8,450 nt of DNA from NZQO01 sp002693605 (GCA_963972105.1 CAXAVH010000109.1:1-8450), one strand, 5' to 3'; shown: positions 1 through 6,781, numbered from the stretch's first letter. Notes: a model not told the origin generated them from the letters alone. A program made the numbers and translations.

Positions 1-284
1 TACCCAGCGATTCCAGCCGCGGTGGCCATGCTCACAAGGAATTGCAACAGTTCTTGATTGCGCTCAGTGGCAGCTTCGACGTGGTGCTAGACAACGGCGA
101 CCACAGGCGCAGCATTACCTTGAACCGACCCAACAAGGGCTTGTTGATACCCAACGGGGTGTGGCGCGAGCTCGAGGACTTTTCTGCGGGTGCGGTATGT
201 CTTTCGCTCGTGAGTGCGGTGTATGAGGAAGAAGATTACATTAGGGAGTATGATGATTTCCTGGCGTATAGGAAGAACGGCTAA
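1..284 (+). CDS. WxcM/FdtA/QdtA-type cupin, sugar-nucleotide 3,4-ketoisomerase-like (3' part only)
   Basis: This gene enters from the left edge. Its first full codon is at 3 and its TAA stop at 282-284, giving 93 visible residues. The fragment begins with the family hallmark RGGHAHKELQQF, followed by the beta-strand-rich ALSGSFDVVLDNG, a PNGVWREL segment, and the usual tail with VYEEEDYIREYDDFLAYRK. Known relatives such as FdtA and QdtA are single-domain cupins of about 130-150 residues that interconvert dTDP-4-keto-6-deoxyhexose and the 3-keto isomer before transamination. The histidines of the HAH motif lie in their active site. About 40 N-terminal residues are therefore probably missing to the left. 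A TTG at 42 is in frame but would remove the active-site motif, so it is not the start. A role in making an amino- or deoxy-sugar for surface polysaccharide fits the two glycosyltransferases next door. The exact reaction (3,4-isomerase or another WxcM-like activity) cannot be settled from this fragment. Confidence 0.85.
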   Translation, partial: PSDSSRGGHAHKELQQFLIALSGSFDVVLDNGDHRRSITLNRPNKGLLIPNGVWRELEDFSAGAVCLSLVSAVYEEEDYIREYDDFLAYRKNG

Positions 285-286
285 TC

Positions 287-1213
287 CTATTTAAACGCGC
301 TAAGTTGGAACCCCCACTTCGATAGTGTTTCCTTGGTTTTCAGCAACAGATGGAGGGTAGGTTTGTTTTGCTTGAGCAAGAATCGCTGCCTTTTGGAGAG
401 TTGGTCTGTATCAATCTTTCCTAGGAGATTATGGTAAGTAGCATCGTCGCCTTCCAAAATAGCCTGCAAGCAGAGCGAATACCTGTTTAAGTCTAAATAC
501 TTTTTCAATCTGGGGTGTGCAGCTTCCAATGTTTCAAATTTTCTGAAATGGGTCGTGCGAACGTGCTGCGAGGATTGCTGTGAGAGACTTCCAGGCGCCA
601 CGACAATCTCGGCAAGCGTTTGCGGGCTAAATACTATGGGGTATTTCAGTCCTAATCGGATAAAGAAATCGGTGTCCTCCCCACTGTCAATCGCAGTATC
701 GTAATTTCCAATTTCGCTAAATACCGATGTGTGCAGAACAGTAGTAGAGCTGCACACGATGGAACTTCGATAGCTTGCCTCGAAAAAATCTACCACTACA
801 GGCGATTTTCCCATAGGAATGGAATAATGCTTTGCAATTGTTTTAGTGCCCTTTCGGTATTCGCTATTTACGGCGAAGACTCTTTCCTCGGGAAACAGCC
901 CTATTAATCGTTCGTGTTCCTCCAAATACGTTGGTTGCCAATAATCATCGGCATCGAGCAGGGCAACATAGTGACCCTTAGCCTCGGCAATGCCCTTGTT
1001 CCTCGCCGCCGAAACCCCTTGGTTAGGCTGCTCGATGTACCGGACACGAGCATCATTAAATTGTTCAATAATCTGCTTGCTGCCATCGGTAGAGCCATCG
1101 TTGACCACTACTATCTCAAAATCGGAAACGGTCTGCGCCAGCACGCTGCGCAGGGTGTCACCTATAAATCCTTCCTTGTTATAGACCGGTATTACGACTG
1201 AAAATTTCGGCAT
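287..1213 (-). CDS. Glycosyltransferase family 2 (GT-A fold)
   Basis: A 308-residue protein, probably cytoplasmic or membrane-associated, that transfers a sugar from a nucleotide donor. The N-terminal GT2 core is clear: FSVVIPVYNKEGFI (residues 4-17), the nucleotide-binding NDGSTDGS (38-45), NQGVSAARNKG (64-74), and the DADD metal/donor motif (87-90). SGEDTDFFIRLG (177-188) supplies the acidic ED pair expected near the catalytic base. The last 100 or so residues are helical and variable, as usual for acceptor-binding regions. There is no signal peptide or clear membrane span. The ATG at 1211-1213 overlaps the TAA stop of the upstream glycosyltransferase as TAATG, so the two are probably translationally coupled. 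The TAG stop at 287-289 is only two bases from the stop of the convergent cupin gene. Donor and acceptor sugars cannot be deduced. The setting suggests O-antigen, capsule or other surface-glycan assembly. Confidence 0.93.
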   Translation of the reverse strand: MPKFSVVIPVYNKEGFIGDTLRSVLAQTVSDFEIVVVNDGSTDGSKQIIEQFNDARVRYIEQPNQGVSAARNKGIAEAKGHYVALLDADDYWQPTYLEEHERLIGLFPEERVFAVNSEYRKGTKTIAKHYSIPMGKSPVVVDFFEASYRSSIVCSSTTVLHTSVFSEIGNYDTAIDSGEDTDFFIRLGLKYPIVFSPQTLAEIVVAPGSLSQQSSQHVRTTHFRKFETLEAAHPRLKKYLDLNRYSLCLQAILEGDDATYHNLLGKIDTDQLSKRQRFLLKQNKPTLHLLLKTKETLSKWGFQLSAFK

Positions 1214-2100
1214 TATCTCGTAGTTATGCTTAGGTAATACCCCAATCGGTACACATCGAAAATGAGCAGTGATGGGTCATTAGAAAGAAGGTTGTGCTCC
1301 ATCTTTCTTCGGAAGAGCCGATAAAATGCTGCAACGGGGGCGGTGAGTTTCAACTTTTCTAACTGATGGGCTTTTTTTGAAAGTGCGGTCTCTTCCGCCT
1401 GTATCAACCCTTCGGAAACAAAGAGATGCAGCGCCTCGACCGATTCGCGCGATTTCCGAAGAAACACGCTACTGCTCTCCAGCCCTAAGTGGATAACCGG
1501 ATTATCAATATGCGCGACCGAAATGCCCTTCTTCTTGCAATCTAAAGCGAACAAGGTGTCCTCGTGCCGTAAATTTGGAATTGCCTCGTTAAACTGTATT
1601 TTCTCGAAAACCGATTTCTTAATCAGGAAGTTAAGCGTCAAGAAGCGCAAATGCGCCTCCTTGCGTCGTTCCGCTACCGGTAACGCCTCGCGTTGCGTGC
1701 CGTACTTCCAACGCAGCAACTCGTCTTGAGCCGGTGGTTGCGGTTGGTACTTAATGCCCCCGTAAATAATCTCTGTCGTGGGCGAGAGGGCGTTGAGGTA
1801 CAATTGCAGAAAGGTAGCGTGTTCTACCTGCGTGTCGGCATCGAGAAACAGCAGGTTTTCATACTTGGCATCGTGGGCGAGTTTATTCCTTATGGCACTT
1901 CTGCCAATATTGTTTGGCAGCATGGTGAACTGTGCATTCGGAAGCGCGCCAATGGCCTCATTGGCGGCTACCGGCTTGGTGGAATGATCATCGTATACCA
2001 CGATTTCAAAAGGTCCATCGAGCTGGATAGCTTGTGCGTGCAGACTTTCCACCAGTTGCGAAACATCATAGTTAAAAGTGGGAATGAGTATGGAAATCAT
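1213..2100 (-). CDS. Glycosyltransferase family 2 (second, divergent GT-A type)
   Basis: A 295-residue GT2 enzyme, first gene of a two-gene minus-strand operon. It shows MISILIPTFNYDV (1-13), EIVVYDDHST (32-41) as the nucleotide-binding strand, NNIGRSAIRNKLA (63-75), the DADT donor/metal motif (87-90), RHEDTLFALD (178-187) with the acidic pair, and NPVIHLGLESS (200-210). The ED-plus-HLGLE arrangement is common in Bacteroidota GT2 proteins of polysaccharide loci, and differs from the DADD/GEDTDFF type of its partner. The two are thus distinct transferases rather than a recent duplicate. The C-terminal 80 residues are basic and helical (KKAHQLEKLKL, YRLFRRKMEH) and may touch the membrane or the acceptor. 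No signal peptide is seen. The start is the ATG at 2098-2100, with an A-rich, SD-less leader. The one-base TAATG overlap with the next gene implies co-expression. Specificity is unknown. Confidence 0.92.
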   Translation of the reverse strand: MISILIPTFNYDVSQLVESLHAQAIQLDGPFEIVVYDDHSTKPVAANEAIGALPNAQFTMLPNNIGRSAIRNKLAHDAKYENLLFLDADTQVEHATFLQLYLNALSPTTEIIYGGIKYQPQPPAQDELLRWKYGTQREALPVAERRKEAHLRFLTLNFLIKKSVFEKIQFNEAIPNLRHEDTLFALDCKKKGISVAHIDNPVIHLGLESSSVFLRKSRESVEALHLFVSEGLIQAEETALSKKAHQLEKLKLTAPVAAFYRLFRRKMEHNLLSNDPSLLIFDVYRLGYYLSITTR

Positions 2101-2214
2101 GAAATTTCGGTATGGTGCTAGTTTGATGCCCCCGTCTATGTTTCCTCTTCGGAAGCGTAACGCTTTACAGTGTGTGTAAAAATAAGTACTTTAGAAGAAA
2201 TTATACCCGTTGCC
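2101..2214. promoter_or_regulatory. Divergent intergenic region with 13-bp palindrome
   Basis: This 114-bp gap separates the glycosyltransferase operon (minus) from the S8 protease gene (plus) and must hold promoters for both. A perfect inverted repeat, AAGCGT-A-ACGCTT, lies at 2153-2165, with a smaller overlapping CTTC-G-GAAG at 2147-2155. On the minus strand the best -7 candidate is TATTTTTA (complement of 2177-2184), seven of eight to TAnnTTTG, but I see no good -33 partner. The palindrome could be an operator. That is inference from position only. Confidence 0.35.
2164..2194 (+). promoter_or_regulatory. Possible Bacteroidota-type promoter for the S8 protease gene
   Basis: TACTTTAG at 2187-2194 matches the Bacteroidota -7 element TAnnTTTG at all but one position. 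TTTA at 2164-2167 is a three-of-four match to the -33 TTTG with a 19-base spacer, the usual distance. Transcription would begin near 2200, about 15 bases before the ATG at 2215, which supports that ATG over the GTG at 2170. Neither element is perfect, so the call is tentative. Confidence 0.35.
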
Positions 2215-3873
2215 ATGGAAATCTTATCCTTCCCCATAAAGTTAGTGCTGCTCCTCTCGATGTTTTTGGGTCTAACGGTACACGCGCAGGACGAAGCCTG
2301 GTTTTACCTTCGGGCAAAATCTGATTCCTTCGAGCCCAGTTTTACTGAGCGCGACGGAGCATTGACCTATACGGGTAATGATTTTAAGCTGAAGACTATT
2401 CTCGAGGACTACGACATTTCAATATTTAAGAAAACCCTAAAAAATGCGCGCAAACCGTTTTTGAACAGAACCTTTTTCGTAATGGCAGACGATACCTCCC
2501 TAATGGATGACCTGCTTATCAAGGCGAACCATTTATTTGAAGGCGGTGAGTTGATTCCGGAGGAAGACCGTAAAATCTATGAACCGAACGATTATGGCCT
2601 AACCAGTACAATTGGCGAGAACATTGGCCTTCCGGTAAATATGGATTATATGGATTTTCTCGGTGTTCCGAAGGCGTGGTATTACACCACCGGCAGGCGC
2701 GATGTGATCATTGGTATTTCCGATGCTCTTGTAGATACCACTTACGTCGATTTTGAGGGCAAAACCACGGTATTCAAGCGTTCCTCATTGGCCAAGGGCC
2801 ACGGTATCGGTACGGCTTCCACCGCGGTGGCACAAGGGGATAACGGTCAAGGCATTGCCGGTATCTGTTACGATTGTGGCGTATATACCACCAATTATGG
2901 CGACTTTTCCTATTTCCGCGAACTGAAGGAACTGTCCAATGCCGGAGCCCGTGTGGTCAATTGCAGTTGGGTGGGGTCGCGCTATAGCGAAACCGGACAA
3001 GAGGCAATTTACGAGATGTTTGACAATGGGACTATTGTCGTGGCCTCATCCGGGAACAAAAGCTATCAGGAAAACAAGGGCGAAAAGTACTTCTATCCCG
3101 CCTCGTACGACAAGGTCATCTCGGTCGGGTCGGTGATGTATAAGTACGATACCCCGTGGGACAATATCAAGATAAACAAGCAAGGTACTATCTATGCCGA
3201 AAATATACGAGGCTATCTTTCCCGGACGGTAGCCTTCAAAAATCAGGATACCAGTAGAACGAACGATTCATTTCAGAATTACGAGATCTCCATCCCGACC
3301 CTCAATAGCGAGGTGGATATCCTTACCCCAACGGTGGGCGTTTTCCTTCTGGCCGATTATGTGCTGAACGATACCTTGGCCTACAACCGGTTTCCCACCA
3401 CCTCGGGCGCTGCGCCCTTAGTTAGCGGGACCATTGGCCTTATGTACTCCCTTGCCCCGTGCCTGCCGTTGGATGAGGTGGAGAGTATCCTGAAAATGAC
3501 TGCGACCAACATTGACCATATCGAGGCGAACAAGCCCTTTAAGGGCAAATATGGCGCAGGTATGCTCAATACCGGAAAAGCCGTTCAAATGGTGTTCAAT
3601 ATGTTCAGGGAAGAGGAGGTAGTTACGATTCAAGATCAGGATTTTTCTCGCTGGTACTTTAAGCTCACGGCCTATTCCAAGAAGGTGCAACTGCGAAACC
3701 AAAAATTTACCGACAGCGCTACGCTCAACCTCAAGGCAAAACATCAAATTGTGCTCTCGCCAAATACAGTGTTGCGACCCGATACGAAAGGACATGTACG
3801 GCTCGCCATTTATCCGGAAATGGAAATTCCATGTGAACTTCGATTGCGCGATGAAGCAATTCTAGAGGACTAG
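2215..3873 (+). CDS. Secreted subtilisin-family (S8) serine protease
   Basis: A 552-residue protein beginning at ATG 2215. The reading frame is open from a GTG at 2170, but those extra 15 residues are acidic and would bury the signal peptide. From the ATG, MEILSFPIK, a hydrophobic run and VHAQDEAW form a normal signal peptide cut near VHA|Q. A prodomain-like stretch of about 130 residues follows. The S8 catalytic domain then shows (numbered from ATG 2215) Asp170 in IIGISDALVD, His196 in KGHGIGTAS, Asn281 in VVASSGN (oxyanion hole) and Ser397 in PTTSGAAPLVSG. The complete set predicts an active protease. Oddities are DAL in place of the usual DTG/DSG after the catalytic Asp, and TTSGAAP in place of GTSxAAP. 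About 100 residues follow the domain, ending in a beta-rich segment (KAKHQIVLSPNTVL, HVRLAIYPEM). No typical T9SS C-terminal sorting signal is evident, so the protein may be periplasmic or exported otherwise. The substrate is unknown. It converges with the GT-C gene, leaving 22 bases between stops. Confidence 0.9.
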   Translation: MEILSFPIKLVLLLSMFLGLTVHAQDEAWFYLRAKSDSFEPSFTERDGALTYTGNDFKLKTILEDYDISIFKKTLKNARKPFLNRTFFVMADDTSLMDDLLIKANHLFEGGELIPEEDRKIYEPNDYGLTSTIGENIGLPVNMDYMDFLGVPKAWYYTTGRRDVIIGISDALVDTTYVDFEGKTTVFKRSSLAKGHGIGTASTAVAQGDNGQGIAGICYDCGVYTTNYGDFSYFRELKELSNAGARVVNCSWVGSRYSETGQEAIYEMFDNGTIVVASSGNKSYQENKGEKYFYPASYDKVISVGSVMYKYDTPWDNIKINKQGTIYAENIRGYLSRTVAFKNQDTSRTNDSFQNYEISIPTLNSEVDILTPTVGVFLLADYVLNDTLAYNRFPTTSGAAPLVSGTIGLMYSLAPCLPLDEVESILKMTATNIDHIEANKPFKGKYGAGMLNTGKAVQMVFNMFREEEVVTIQDQDFSRWYFKLTAYSKKVQLRNQKFTDSATLNLKAKHQIVLSPNTVLRPDTKGHVRLAIYPEMEIPCELRLRDEAILED

Positions 3874-3895
3874 ATTGTCGTTAGGTGAATTTTTC

Positions 3896-5476
3896 CTATT
3901 GCCTCGGAACGTAAACATCAAAATATTCGTGCGAGGCTATTTTCTTCCAATGGGTTTCAATGAGGGCTTTCATCTCGTATCCTTCCAGTTCCTTTTCGGA
4001 AAATTCACTGGTTTCCATCAAAACCGTTGTATTGCTCATTTCCAGTTCGTTAACGAGCCGGGCGCCCTCGTTGTTGATCTCAACATCCAGGGGCCAGTCG
4101 GTACCAATTGGGTTAACGGTGCCCGTAAGGTAATGGGCCAGCGTTATCGAGGGCAGCACGGTAAAATTGGGGTATTGAGTCGCCAGCTCCTTTAATTGGG
4201 AATATTTTTGATATGTGTCCTTATCGCTTTTTATGAACGCCAATTGAGGGAAAACCTCGCCCATCGAATAGGTCAACTCGCTCCGTTCGGCATCGCGGTA
4301 AAGGGTTTGGTGCCCCAGGTAGAAAACACCGAGATAGAGTGCCAGGATTGGCAACATAAGCTTGGGCGATAATTTCTCCTTTTCAGCAGGGAAGAAAAAG
4401 AGGTATATGCACGCTATAATTGGTAGCGAGAAATGAATGGGCGTTCGGTAGCCGTTGCTAATTGCTGCGCTCCAGCTAAGTGCCAAGAGTAGTAAGAGTA
4501 GCAGGTACCGCGAATTGGTACGCAACTTTACCACACAAAATAGGCCACACGCAACCAACAACAGTTGGAACAGATACGGAATCCGGGTCCACGAATTGGC
4601 GTCGTTCAGAAATATATAAACCATAAATCCGGCAATTCCCAAATGCACCAATAGGAAGCCTACTTTTCCCGGAAGCCAGCGATAAACGGCGTACAACGCT
4701 GCGCTGCCAAGCGCTATCCAGAGCAGGTTAAACTTTAGCGCCAGGTAATAGACCTTCACTCCCGAGCTCAGCAAGCCCGATGCCGGGGTACGTTCAAACG
4801 TTTGTTGCCAGAAAGGAAGTAGCGAATCGGTAGCATATTTAAAAGCAATGTAAATTAGTACAAATAGCCCCCCGTTGATGCTGTACCAGAGCACCTTTCT
4901 ATAGTCTTTGCGTACCAAGAGGTAAACGAACAGGAAAATGGGCATAAAGTAGAAGGACTGTTTCGAAAAGACTCCCAGAACGAGAAAAAGAGAGCCGGGG
5001 ATTACCAACCAAATGGGGGAGTTCTCCTTAAGGATTAAGTACAGGCCTATCATACAGAAAAAGACCCCATCGATGGTGTTCCAACCCATGGGCGGGTAGT
5101 TGTGGACGGAAAACAGCGCTCCCAATGCGGCCAGGAAATACAGGCTGTTTTTCGACGGAAGGTTGAAATGTTCAGTAACCAATCGAGCGCCTAAATACGA
5201 ATAGAAAAATACTTGGACGTAAAAAAATGACCTATCTAAGAGATACCCATACGTTTCCGAAATAAAGAGAAAGATCGTGTGGAAGTACGCCGGAATGGCC
5301 GGTCGGGTATAAATAAAATCGCGATGCGGAAGTTGGCCGTTGTAGATATTCCAGGATGATCCAAATATATAGCCGGTATCGGTACCCTCAAATCCGTAGG
5401 GCATGTAAAATACGATGTAGAGTACACAAAGTACATAAAAAACTATTGCCCCGGCATGTTGGTAAACCTTCGTCAT
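3896..5476 (-). CDS. Multi-spanning GT-C-like membrane glycosyltransferase (GT39/ArnT-like)
   Basis: A 526-residue integral membrane protein. Residues 8-27 form the first membrane span, and about 11-12 more hydrophobic segments follow up to about residue 388. A soluble C-terminal domain of about 138 residues (389-526) comes next, probably outside the cytoplasmic membrane. After the first span comes an extracytoplasmic loop, EGTDTGYIFGSSWNIYNGQ (30-48), then PHRDFIYTRPAIPAY (50-64). Acidic residues in this first loop (here Glu30 and Asp33) and an aromatic/proline-rich second part are the pattern of GT-C enzymes that take sugar from polyprenyl phosphate, for example PMT/ArnT-type GT39. The catalytic residue is inferred, not proven. 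The protein would transfer a sugar to a lipid, glycan or protein in the periplasm. The ATG at 5474-5476 lies 30 bases after the ftsE stop on the same strand, so the two probably share a transcript. A general polytopic membrane protein without transferase activity cannot be excluded. Confidence 0.72.
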   Translation of the reverse strand: MTKVYQHAGAIVFYVLCVLYIVFYMPYGFEGTDTGYIFGSSWNIYNGQLPHRDFIYTRPAIPAYFHTIFLFISETYGYLLDRSFFYVQVFFYSYLGARLVTEHFNLPSKNSLYFLAALGALFSVHNYPPMGWNTIDGVFFCMIGLYLILKENSPIWLVIPGSLFLVLGVFSKQSFYFMPIFLFVYLLVRKDYRKVLWYSINGGLFVLIYIAFKYATDSLLPFWQQTFERTPASGLLSSGVKVYYLALKFNLLWIALGSAALYAVYRWLPGKVGFLLVHLGIAGFMVYIFLNDANSWTRIPYLFQLLLVACGLFCVVKLRTNSRYLLLLLLLALSWSAAISNGYRTPIHFSLPIIACIYLFFFPAEKEKLSPKLMLPILALYLGVFYLGHQTLYRDAERSELTYSMGEVFPQLAFIKSDKDTYQKYSQLKELATQYPNFTVLPSITLAHYLTGTVNPIGTDWPLDVEINNEGARLVNELEMSNTTVLMETSEFSEKELEGYEMKALIETHWKKIASHEYFDVYVPRQ

Positions 5477-5506
5477 GATGCTGTTTTACTGAATCGACCC
5501 GTGAAG

Positions 5507-6190
5507 CTACACGGTTTTTTGTACGACCTCAAAAATTTGATTCTCGTCGCATTTCAAGGTTTTTGAAGGATATTTAAGCAGCAGTGCGTAGTCGTGCGTT
5601 GCCATTAAAATGGTATTGCCGTTTTTGTTTATTTCCTGTAGTACCTCCATGACCTCCACACTGGTCTGTGGGTCGAGGTTCCCGGTGGGCTCATCGGCGA
5701 GTATCAGCTCGGGGTCGTTCAACAACGCACGGGCAATAGCCACCCGTTGCTGCTCGCCCCCCGACAATTGGTAGGGGTACTTGAATGCCTTGGTCTTCAT
5801 GCCCACCTTGTCGAGCACGCTGTTTATCTTATCGTCCATCGCCTTTTTGTCCTTCCACCCGGTAGCGGTAAGCACGAACCATAGGTTATCGCGCACGGTG
5901 CGGTCGTTCAAAAGTTGGAAATCCTGGAACACCACGCCCAATTTACGGCGCAGGAACGGAATGTCCTTTTCCTTCAGCGTGTTCAGGTTGAACCCTACAA
6001 TCTCGCCATCGCCCTGTTGCAGCGGTAAATCGCCATAGAGCGTTTTCATGAAACTGCTTTTTCCGGTTCCTGTTTTGCCAATCAGGTAAACGAATTCGCC
6101 CTTTTCGACCGTTACGGAAACGTCGGAAAGGATGAGGTTTTCGCGCTGAAAAATTGCGGCGTCTCTTAAGAACAATACGGGCTGGGCCAT
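5507..6190 (-). CDS. ftsE: FtsE-type ABC transporter ATP-binding protein (cell division)
   Basis: A 227-residue ATPase with every ABC motif intact: Walker A GKTGTGKS (38-45), Q-loop FQD (88-90), signature LSGGEQQR (142-149), Walker B LILADE with catalytic Glu167, D-loop NLD (171-173) and H-loop His199. The length, the VVFQDFQLLNDRTVRDN stretch and the DEPTGNLDP segment match FtsE and the related LolD/MacB ATPases. The short C-terminus and this Walker A form favour FtsE. FtsE pairs with the membrane protein FtsX to control septal peptidoglycan hydrolases from the inner membrane. No ftsX is adjacent here, so its partner would be encoded elsewhere, a separation I recall as common in Bacteroidota. 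The gene starts at ATG 6188-6190, with an A/T-rich leader and no SD, and is followed after 30 bases by the GT-C gene. LolD remains an alternative, at lower probability. Confidence 0.88.
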   Translation of the reverse strand: MAQPVLFLRDAAIFQRENLILSDVSVTVEKGEFVYLIGKTGTGKSSFMKTLYGDLPLQQGDGEIVGFNLNTLKEKDIPFLRRKLGVVFQDFQLLNDRTVRDNLWFVLTATGWKDKKAMDDKINSVLDKVGMKTKAFKYPYQLSGGEQQRVAIARALLNDPELILADEPTGNLDPQTSVEVMEVLQEINKNGNTILMATHDYALLLKYPSKTLKCDENQIFEVVQKTV

Positions 6191-6277
6191 AGTTTATCGG
6201 GTGTAGATTGTCACTGTATTAATTGAACTATCGGTAAATCATTTTAAAAAGCACTAGCTACCTGCCAGCGTTGGGCC

Positions 6278-6285
6278 CAAAAGTA
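6278..6285 (-). promoter_or_regulatory. Exact -7 element TACTTTTG, possible promoter of the ftsE operon
   Basis: On the minus strand this reads TACTTTTG, an exact match to TAnnTTTG, three bases past the stop of the fibre-type gene and about 88 bases before the ftsE ATG. A -33 element would fall inside the end of that gene. TTTC (complement of 6306-6309) with a 20-base spacer is the best partner. The start point would fall at or next to the 10-bp palindrome TTGGGCCCAA at 6271-6280. The -33 match is weak, and a chance match to the -7 element cannot be ruled out. Confidence 0.4.
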
Positions 6286-6288
6286 GGC

Positions 6289-6753
6289 TTAATTGTCAAG
6301 TTGCGAAAGTTTTTCCTTCATCTGGTCTATTTCCTTTTGCTGTTGAAGCGTGTAGAGCGTAAGCTCTTCGATTTTTTCTAGCAGCAACAGGTTCATTTCC
6401 TTCAGCGATAGGCCGTCTTCCCGAAGTTGCTGGGCTGAGGGGATTTTCGGTAAGTGCCGGTGCTCCCTCACATAGCGTTCAAGTTCCGCTAGCGGTAGTA
6501 GTCGATAGGTGGGCATTTCCGCAGAAAAACCGTGCACGAAATAGTCGAAGACATAATCGGGTGCTACAGCTCCCTGAAGGTCCACCAAAACTTCCTGTGT
6601 GTGTATTTTTCCCTTTACCGTTAAAAGTTCATCGGGCATTTCGGTGCCAATGCCAATCTTACCGTTTCGCTCGGTAATGGTCGTGAACGGATTGCGCTGC
6701 GCACATAAGGTGGTGGCAGCCAGCAAAAAGGAAAAAAATAGAATATGTCTCAT
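6289..6753 (-). CDS. Secreted short fibre-type protein with C-terminal coiled coil
   Basis: A 154-residue protein. MRHILFFSFLLAATTLCAQ is a clear signal peptide, cut near CAQ. The mature protein has NGKIGIGTEMPDELLTVKGKI (30-50, where GIGT followed by a proline and 'TVKGKI' is the repeated-strand stalk motif of tail-fibre-like proteins), then KIHTQEVLVDL, PDYVFDYF (65-72), ERYVREHRHLPKIPSA (92-107), LKEMNLLLLEKIEELTLYTL (117-136), and a charged heptad-like helix to the end, probably a trimeric coiled coil. In longer Bacteroidota proteins this same block caps large repetitive surface or phage-tail-like fibres. Here it stands almost alone, with only one GIGT strand unit. It resembles a Peptidase_S74-like trimerisation region in position, but I see no S74 Ser-Lys catalytic pair, so autocleavage is not claimed. 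The function is unknown, and an extracytoplasmic structural role is inferred. The ATG is at 6751-6753. ftsE begins 98 bases downstream. Confidence 0.82.
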   Translation of the reverse strand: MRHILFFSFLLAATTLCAQRNPFTTITERNGKIGIGTEMPDELLTVKGKIHTQEVLVDLQGAVAPDYVFDYFVHGFSAEMPTYRLLPLAELERYVREHRHLPKIPSAQQLREDGLSLKEMNLLLLEKIEELTLYTLQQQKEIDQMKEKLSQLDN

Positions 6754-6781
6754 AGCTTGGGTGTTTCAAAAAAATAGAATT

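Noticed and set aside
1693..2121. 142-residue open frame on the plus strand opposite the second glycosyltransferase.
   Set aside because: Antisense shadow of a well-supported GT2 gene; no recognisable motifs.
3418..3795. 125-residue minus-strand frame inside the protease gene.
   Set aside because: Shadow of the S8 protease, whose motifs are unambiguous.
3861..3874. TCTAG-agga-CTAGA hairpin across the protease stop codon, as a terminator.
   Set aside because: A five-base-pair A/T-rich stem with no T run directly after it; too weak to call.
3875..4195. 106-residue plus-strand frame just after the protease stop, as a possible downstream gene.
   Set aside because: It lies almost wholly opposite the C-terminal part of the GT-C-like gene and shows no protein-like motif of its own.
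5499..5520. CCGTG-aagcta-CACGG followed by six T on the plus strand, like a Rho-independent terminator.
   Set aside because: The stem is only five base pairs, overlaps the 3' end of ftsE, and no plus-strand gene ends there.
6289..6753. Self-cleaving Peptidase_S74 intramolecular chaperone.
   Set aside because: The position and coiled coil are similar, but no S74 catalytic Ser-Lys arrangement is visible and the protein lacks a fibre to cleave.
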